DNA of 20,009 nt, taken from the NCBI GenBank assembly GCA_002448875.1, contig DKAS01000092.1:1-20009 (forward strand), in the 5' to 3' direction. Under the pieces are notes generated by a model that was given only the letters and a program-made list of their open reading frames with translations, had not been told where the DNA came from and did not search any database. The stretch is from Proteobacteria bacterium UBA6920 (GTDB taxonomy: Bacteria > Pseudomonadota > Gammaproteobacteria > SG8-11). Every line of letters begins with the position of its first letter. The stretch's first letter is position 1. Below, piece by piece: positions 16,601 through 20,009 of the stretch. The position numbers and the translations under genes are program-made.

Positions 16601-16941
16601 AACCCGCCGCGAGCGGCGGTGGTGGCGGTGGCGGTGGATGCTTTATCGCCACCGCTGCGTACGGCAGCTATCTCGCGCCGGAAGTCAGGGTGTTGCGGCA
16701 ATTCCGCGATGACATTCTGCTCCGCTCCGCCGCGGGACAGGTACTGGTGGCGTTCTACTACCAACACTCCCCCGCCGTCGCGGCGGTGATCGCCGGCCAC
16801 CCAGCCTTGCGAGCGCTGACCCGCTGGGCATTGACGCCGGTGGTTTATGGGCTCGAGTATCCCTGGATCGCATCGCTGGCGATGCTGGTCCTGGTTTTCG
16901 GTGTTCGTTTCCGCAAGGTACGCGGACGGCACGGCGGGTGA
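13693..16941 (+). CDS. Large exported SBBP beta-propeller protein with HYDIN-type domains and CFI-box anchor
   Basis: 1082 residues. Start ATG 13693 has GGGAGG seven bases upstream. Residues 1-32 form a signal peptide. Residues 50-258 match the DUF7948 domain that precedes SBBP repeats (P-F-I-K-N-E-G-Q-R and V-V-I-D-P-L-L at its ends). Residues 260-735 hold seven SBBP repeats, each opening with Y-[LYI]-G-G and closing with a T-D-[FL]-P-G-T-x-G-G-A type turn. Two ASPM/SPD-2/HYDIN-like domains follow (about 736-846 and 847-965). Eight glycines then lead to Cys983 in C-F-I-A-T-A-A-Y-G-S, the CFI-box C-terminal signal. One transmembrane helix (about 1055-1072) and a basic end finish the protein. 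It is probably exported and surface-attached; the processing enzyme for CFI-box tails is not established. Confidence 0.92.
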   Translation: MNRRVKICARTATAIYLFVVFIIWPGHTALAGVAGIDSGDHARAAVQKSDLTIPFIKNEGQRAPHAAYYARIFAGTVVVTASGEMIYLLRTRDSGNGHSDPGAGALYQTFTESLVGVQIHPLAGQPTPTNVSEFIGNDPQQWRRHLPSFDSVVLHDAWPGVDVQLLAHGHSVEKVFTLAPGTDPQRIRLHITGAEHIAIADNGAMQVTGKTGRMAFSAPQAWQDIGGVRHPVGVAYALHGGEYGFTLRDYDPRHAVVIDPLLQASYLGGSGDDMAYALAIHPTSKKIYVAGQTASADLPATTAGAQTALLGTTDIFIARFNSELTAIEQITYLGGSSDDGQASYFRNGLAISSASGDLYLASATKSTDYPGTAGGAFATRIGGAADAVVSRLSADLKTLVQSTYYGGSDADYANGVALHSTSGDVYVIGSGWSSNLPGTTGGAQPASGSPGFLRDESFLARFSADLKTLKQATYIGGADNDEPWGVSISPLSGEVYAFGVTSSADFPGTTGGAQTALSGIYTDGYIVHYNANLTQRLHATYLGGSKSDGIVDLKIHPTTGDVYAAGYAISTDFPGTAGGLQESANGAGFVARLNAALTTLTQSTYLGGKNGSQIYAMALRASSSEVYVAGYTSSTDFPGTSGGAITTAAAGYNGFVARMSDDLKALHQSTYYGGGYDDQINDLALHPDSNEVYVVGYTHSTDLPGVSGGAQASFPGGFLASFVARFDSTLTGMPSPDIVVQPASFAFGKVLLGRSSPLTLFTLSNQGSVTLNISSITLSDTTNYALDINAGNNACGATAITLTASAACTLSITFTPASVGIKNASLTIYSDDPDTAALAIPLQGTGSSTAAPAISSSPTALHFGSMEVGTAAPPQTLTLQSAGTEPLNITTITLSGANAGDFSLDLTGADPACGAPPLTLPANVSCRIVAGFNPQSEGTKTASIDIQSNDPATGLLQIGIDGAGGTVSDKPAASGGGGGGGGCFIATAAYGSYLAPEVRVLRQFRDDILLRSAAGQVLVAFYYQHSPAVAAVIAGHPALRALTRWALTPVVYGLEYPWIASLAMLVLVFGVRFRKVRGRHGG

Positions 16942-17416
16942 CTATTTCCGCGGCACCCAGCAACAGCATCCCGGAACATCCCGGAATACACACCGCCTTC
17001 TCCATCCCAAACGAGCGCCCCGATATCTGCGATAACGGCGACCACGCTGGATGCCGATCGATAAATCCGCAAGTCAATTGGAAATGCCTTCCTCTGTGGG
17101 CGGGAGCGATGAAAATGGACGACTTCTCCTTTACTTCCTCGGCAAAGGCAACAAAGTTGCTGTCGGGAGGCCAGGCAATGCCATGCGTTGACCGTTCAGG
17201 CTTCGGCATGGTCACTAGCGCCACCGATCCAGCTTACGCGCAATGAGGGCGGAGGCGCAATCCGGAAAGCCATGGAAAAGCCGAAAGCCAGGACACCCGC
17301 CGTTTATCTTCTTCTATTCCCCAAACTATTACCGCGACAAGTCCCAGGAATTAGAATTCGGTCAATTGGATGGTCGCCCCAACATACATTAGATTTGGAA
17401 TCGGTACCGCCTAAAT
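16942..17416. other. Intergenic stretch with a decayed gene scrap and short repeats
   Basis: 475 bases between the SBBP gene and the convergent lipoprotein operon. A direct repeat of CATCCCGGAA occurs near 16967 and 16978. The minus strand holds a TolB-like fragment at 17018-17224. CAGCTTACGCGCAA with CGCAATCCGG at 17230-17264 resembles sequence at 11987-12021, so this may be a dispersed extragenic repeat. GGACACCCG at about 17291 recurs near 18712. I see no intact gene. Confidence 0.5.
17018..17224 (-). pseudogene. Fragment of a TolB/PD40 (WD40-like) beta-propeller gene
   Basis: Reading the minus strand, the open frame gives H-G-I-A-W-P-P-D-S-N-F-V-A-F-A, then S-S-I-F-I-A-P, then F-Q-L-T-C-G and D-R-H-P-A-W-S-P. 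This follows the PD40 repeat of TolB-like propellers: a-W-S-P-D-G-k-x-I-a-F, then s-x-I-y-V, then L-T, then the next P-x-W-S-P. It covers about one and a half blades, while a working propeller has six to eight. A TAA stands just upstream in frame (17234-17236) and homology ends at about 17018. There is no usable start site. It is a relic; similarity is judged by eye. Confidence 0.6.
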
Positions 17417-17420
17417 CTAA
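17389..17420. repeat. Perfect 8-bp stem-loop over the stop codon of the downstream lipoprotein gene
   Basis: TTAGATTT at 17389-17396 pairs perfectly with AAATCTAA at 17413-17420. The 16-base loop contains the palindrome CGGTACCG. The TAG stop codon (17417-17419, minus strand) lies inside one arm. No T-run follows in the transcript, so it may protect the 3' end rather than terminate. Confidence 0.55.
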
Positions 17421-18085
17421 GTCAACCCGAGGGCGCGAGACAGAATGTGCTTGGTGAGCAACTTTTGTACGCCTGTGGTAACGCCCGCTTTCAGCAGTTT
17501 CAAATCGTGCTTTTCAAGTTGCTTTAAATCGCCGGCAAGTTGGAACGTGTCGCCAAGAAATAACGTGTCGGACCAGACGGCATTGTTCGTGGACAGGTCG
17601 GTAACTCTTATACTTGTGGCCATTTCAATCGATACAAAACCATAACCAGGGGCACTTCCCGCAATATTTGGCGCATTCACTTCGACAAAGTATTTATAAC
17701 CCGAACTTAACAGCTCCTTGCGCATTGCGTCAGCGTCGCCCTTTGTTTCGCTGAAGGTGATATAGGGTCGATGATTTGGAAACCGCGCGGCTGGAATGGC
17801 GGTCACATCAAAACCAAGCGATCCGAAGACATCGACAAATTGATTTGTTAATTCCGTATCGATATCCCACATTCCTTCGAATGACGCCGTTGTGGATGTG
17901 TATTTGAGAAACAGAACCTGGTAGAGACGCTCGCTATACAACACTTTTTTCTCAACAAGAGAAAACAGTACCGCGGATCGGGAATGCTTGAAGTCCGCAA
18001 GCGATGAGGCTTCCATGATCGGATAGGTGGTACAGGAGACGAGCAATAAATTCAAAAGTGCAACCACGAATTTAAATTGATGCAT
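17417..18085 (-). CDS. Predicted lipoprotein, second gene of a two-gene operon
   Basis: 222 residues from ATG 18085, chosen because it directly precedes a lipoprotein signal: M-H-Q-F-K then a hydrophobic run to L-V-S-C with Cys18. Thr19-Thr20 follow, consistent with outer-membrane sorting. AGGA lies about 12 bases upstream. A TTG start at 18106 would overlap the previous stop but spoils the short n-region. The mature part alternates strand and helix, with F-V-D-V-F-G-S-L-G-F-D-V-T, a Y-K-Y-F-V-E-V strand and a V-x-D-L-S-T-N-N-A-V-W turn, like periplasmic lipoproteins that compute an oligomeric D-domain. No named family is recognised. Only 17 bases separate it from the upstream lipoprotein gene, so the two are very likely co-transcribed. 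Base composition looks more AT-rich than the rest of the window. Confidence 0.78.
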   Translation of the reverse strand: MHQFKFVVALLNLLLVSCTTYPIMEASSLADFKHSRSAVLFSLVEKKVLYSERLYQVLFLKYTSTTASFEGMWDIDTELTNQFVDVFGSLGFDVTAIPAARFPNHRPYITFSETKGDADAMRKELLSSGYKYFVEVNAPNIAGSAPGYGFVSIEMATSIRVTDLSTNNAVWSDTLFLGDTFQLAGDLKQLEKHDLKLLKAGVTTGVQKLLTKHILSRALGLT

Positions 18086-18102
18086 CTTAGAACGTCCTGT
18101 CT

Positions 18103-18555
18103 TCAAGACTTATGCTTTGGTTTTATCACGGTAACCAGCTTGTCGTTACCATCGAAGACAAAAACCGCAGCGGCTTCGCCATCTATCTCGACACTGCCGT
18201 AAGAATAGGGCGCGGATGTCGGCGCAACGGAGATTGGAAAGAATAGCGGCGGAAACAAGTAGGTGTTATTCCTTGCCTCCCCGTAGTAGGTTAACAACAC
18301 CGTGTTGGCTTTCGGGTCTCGATCCACTTTATCCGGCAATCCAAGCACTCTAACAACACTATGCCTGCTGGTAACCCCAGGTTGAAACTCAGCCTTGTCG
18401 ATCGAATCACGGGTATACAATGAACTCGCGCAGGACGCCGTCAGAACTACAGCGAATAGCCCTGTGGTGGCACGCAGCGATTGCACAGACAAAGCTCCGC
18501 GTCCGAACCATCGAATCAGGAAAAGAAAAAAAGTGCTGCAACTGCGATTACTCAT
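18103..18555 (-). CDS. SmpA/OmlA (BamE-like) small lipoprotein
   Basis: 150 residues from ATG 18555. The lipobox L-T-A-S-C places the lipidated Cys at residue 42, which makes a long leader. A better start may be GTG 18486, which has GGAG eight bases upstream and leaves a normal 18-residue signal. The mature part fits the BamE-like fold: F-Q-P-G-V-T-S-R-H-S-V-V-R-V-L-G-L-P-D-K-V, then N-T-V-L-L-T-Y-Y-G, then A-A-A-V-F-V-F-D-G-N-D-K-L-V. BamE itself is a BAM-complex subunit; many relatives with this fold have other, unknown roles. A proline-rich loop (L-F-P-P-L-F-F-P-I) is inserted between strands. It heads the two-gene lipoprotein operon. Confidence 0.75.
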   Translation of the reverse strand: MSNRSCSTFFLFLIRWFGRGALSVQSLRATTGLFAVVLTASCASSLYTRDSIDKAEFQPGVTSRHSVVRVLGLPDKVDRDPKANTVLLTYYGEARNNTYLFPPLFFPISVAPTSAPYSYGSVEIDGEAAAVFVFDGNDKLVTVIKPKHKS

Positions 18556-19200
18556 GCGAACGGCACATCACTACTGAAATCGCAATGCGAGGAGGGTGGC
18601 GAATGAATGTAAGCCATTCCACAGGTCTTTTTTTACTTCTAGTGATGGCAATTGTAAAACCCATACTATTGGCTTGTAAATCTATTCGAATGGGAAACCG
18701 CTGAAAAACGGGGACACCCGCAATTTATCCGCATCCTCCAATACATGCCATTGCGGGGCACAATTTCCTTGATTATGATTAGACGGTTTGTAAATCCCGG
18801 GACACCCACCCATACCATGGATTCGCCTGCATCCGTGTTTTTAGTCAGTAATTAGTCCAACAGACCCATTTCCTGAACCAAAAGCGAGGTTAATGTCGCC
18901 TGCCAAATGCGCAGTCCATGACCACGCCCAGGCTTTACGGCCCCGCCAATTTCTTTTATGGCAACATAAGACAACGTGTAACTACAATCACTTTACATAA
19001 CCCAGCCACTGGCAGCCTGACCGAACCTGCATCCTCAATAAACCTTTCCTATTCACCGTTTAAAATTTTTTAAACCCAATTTGACATGAATGCGCTGGTC
19101 AGACTTTTGTCGTTACGGTAAGGTATACACGCTTTTAAGAATCAGTCGAACATACACATACATATATATAAAGAATAACCCCCCTCAGGGAGAAGTACTC
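18556..19200. other. Long AT-rich intergenic region upstream of qmoA
   Basis: 645 bases between divergent genes. Short open frames exist but none has a ribosome binding site with a sensible protein. GGGACACCC occurs at about 18712 and 18801, and a similar GGACACCCG lies at 17291, suggesting scraps of a dispersed repeat. An AT-rich palindrome and a TTGACA box lie at 19058-19086. CATACACATACATATATATA at 19151-19170 is a pyrimidine/purine alternating tract just before the qmoA ribosome binding site. Confidence 0.55.
19058..19086 (+). promoter_or_regulatory. AT-rich palindrome and TTGACA box, candidate qmo operon control region
   Basis: GTTTAAAA (19058-19065) and TTTTAAAC (19068-19075) form a perfect inverted repeat around TT. 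Five bases later comes TTGACA (19081-19086), an exact -35 consensus. I cannot find a good -10 at 16-18 bp; TATACA at 19124 is too far. The palindrome could be a regulator site or an UP-like element. Function is inferred from position only. Confidence 0.35.
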
Positions 19201-20009
19201 ATGGGCGACGTCATCGCAACCAATCAGAGTATTCTGGTCATAGGTGGCGGCATCAGCGGGATAACCGCGGCCATCGAAGCGGCCGAATGCGGCAAGCAAG
19301 TGATTTTGATCGAAAAGGGGCCAGCCATCGGCGGCCGCATCAGCCAGCTCTATAAATACTTTCCGAAGATGTGCCACCCTACGTGTGGTCTGGAAATCAA
19401 CCTGCGGCGCATCAAAGCCAACAAGAATGTGCGCGTCATGACCCTGACGGAAGTCACCAAGGTCGACGGCGCCGCCGGCAACTACTCGGTGACGGTGAGC
19501 ATCAAGCCCCGCTACGTGAACGAAAAATGCACCGCCTGTGGCGATTGCGCCAGTGCGGTCAGCGGTGAATACAGCGACGACTTCAACCTGGGGATGAAAA
19601 AACGCAAGGGCGCCTACCTGCCCCATGCCATGGCCTATCCGCAGCGCTATGTGCTGGACCCGGCGATGATCGGCTCCGACGATGCCAACAAAGCCAAGGC
19701 GGCGTGCAAGGTCAACGCCATCGACCTGGACATGAAAGCGCAGACTGTCACCCTCAAGGCCGGCGCCATCATCTGGGCCACCGGCTGGAAACCGTATGAC
19801 GCGGAAAAGATCCAGCCCTACGGTTACAAGCGCTATCCCAATGTCATCACCAATATGGAGCTGGAGCGGATGATGGACCCGTTCGGCCCCACCGGCGGCA
19901 AGATCCTGCGCCCGTCCGACGGCAAGGAAGCACGCAACATCGCCTTCATCCAGTGCGCCGGCTCGCGCGACAAGAATCATCTGAAGCACTGCTCGCGCAT
20001 CTGCTGCAT
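19201..20009 (+). CDS. qmoA: QmoA, flavoprotein subunit of the quinone-interacting oxidoreductase (3' end outside the window)
   Basis: Open from ATG 19201 to the edge, 269 residues seen. GGGAGAAG at 19188-19195 is the ribosome binding site. Residues 11-39 are the FAD-binding fold (I-L-V-I-G-G-G-I-S-G and I-L-I-E-K), then I-G-G-R. F-P-K-M-C-H-P-T-C-G-L-E-I-N follows, a hallmark of QmoA and HdrA-like proteins. Residues 110-117 give C-T-A-C-G-D-C, but the fourth Cys of a full ferredoxin motif is Val. W-A-T-G-W-K-P-Y-D, G-P-T-G-G-K-I-L-R-P-S-D-G-K-E and Q-C-A-G-S-R-D-K-N-H-L match QmoA closely. QmoABC passes electrons between menaquinone or ubiquinone and APS reductase; in sulfur oxidisers it runs in the oxidative direction. 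HdrA of another complex is the main alternative. Confidence 0.9.
   Translation, partial: MGDVIATNQSILVIGGGISGITAAIEAAECGKQVILIEKGPAIGGRISQLYKYFPKMCHPTCGLEINLRRIKANKNVRVMTLTEVTKVDGAAGNYSVTVSIKPRYVNEKCTACGDCASAVSGEYSDDFNLGMKKRKGAYLPHAMAYPQRYVLDPAMIGSDDANKAKAACKVNAIDLDMKAQTVTLKAGAIIWATGWKPYDAEKIQPYGYKRYPNVITNMELERMMDPFGPTGGKILRPSDGKEARNIAFIQCAGSRDKNHLKHCSRICC

Noticed and set aside
16938..17246. GTG-started 102-codon plus-strand frame after the SBBP gene
   Set aside because: Overlaps the SBBP stop, has no known domain, and lies opposite the better-supported PD40 relic.
19135..19989. 284-codon minus-strand frame opposite qmoA
   Set aside because: qmoA on the plus strand matches its family throughout; the opposite frame is a shadow.

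Overview
The window reads as chromosomal DNA of a GC-rich proteobacterium, most likely a sulfur-oxidising gammaproteobacterium. The best clue is the right edge, where a gene for QmoA begins. QmoA is the flavoprotein subunit of the quinone-interacting oxidoreductase that partners APS reductase in dissimilatory sulfur metabolism. Many lipobox proteins and Shine-Dalgarno sites fit a Gram-negative cell. The taxon is inferred from gene content only.

Layout, left to right. An unknown lipoprotein gene (246-1526, +) is followed by an antisense remnant of a PhoD-type alkaline phosphatase with an internal deletion (1540-1890, -). Next come a small DUF2892 membrane protein (2070-2354, +) and a BrnT/BrnA toxin-antitoxin pair (2438-2963, -) whose promoter carries a palindrome in its spacer and abuts a G-quadruplex-prone 9-bp tandem repeat. 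A 265-bp nested inverted-repeat element (3063-3327) overlaps the 3' end of a YihY/BrkB-family membrane protein gene (3300-4655, -). A second lipoprotein gene (4836-5975, -) lies before a long gene-poor stretch with a hairpin and a REP-like sequence.

The middle holds an outer-membrane beta-barrel gene broken by one in-frame stop (6787-7323), a short MACPF-like fragment (7456-7914), and a B-box-type zinc-binding membrane protein with a helical repeat tail (7979-9403, +). That gene meets a rhomboid protease gene (9406-10875, -) tail to tail with two bases between them. An endonuclease/exonuclease/phosphatase-family enzyme follows (10984-11958, -).

The right half has two divergent exported proteins: a beta-helix/Ig-like protein with a Cys-rich tail (12207-13364, -) and a 1082-residue SBBP-repeat protein with a CFI-box C-terminal anchor (13693-16941, +). 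After a TolB/PD40-like gene scrap (17018-17224, -) comes a two-gene lipoprotein operon (18555 to 17417, -). A 645-bp regulatory/repeat stretch leads into qmoA (19201 to the edge, +).

I see no tRNA, rRNA, CRISPR array or complete insertion sequence. The dominant pattern is envelope and surface proteins interspersed with at least four decayed genes and several small palindromic elements. The functional links between neighbours (rhomboid with the B-box protein, the divergent exported pair, brnT with brnA, the two lipoproteins) come from layout and domain content, not from any experiment.
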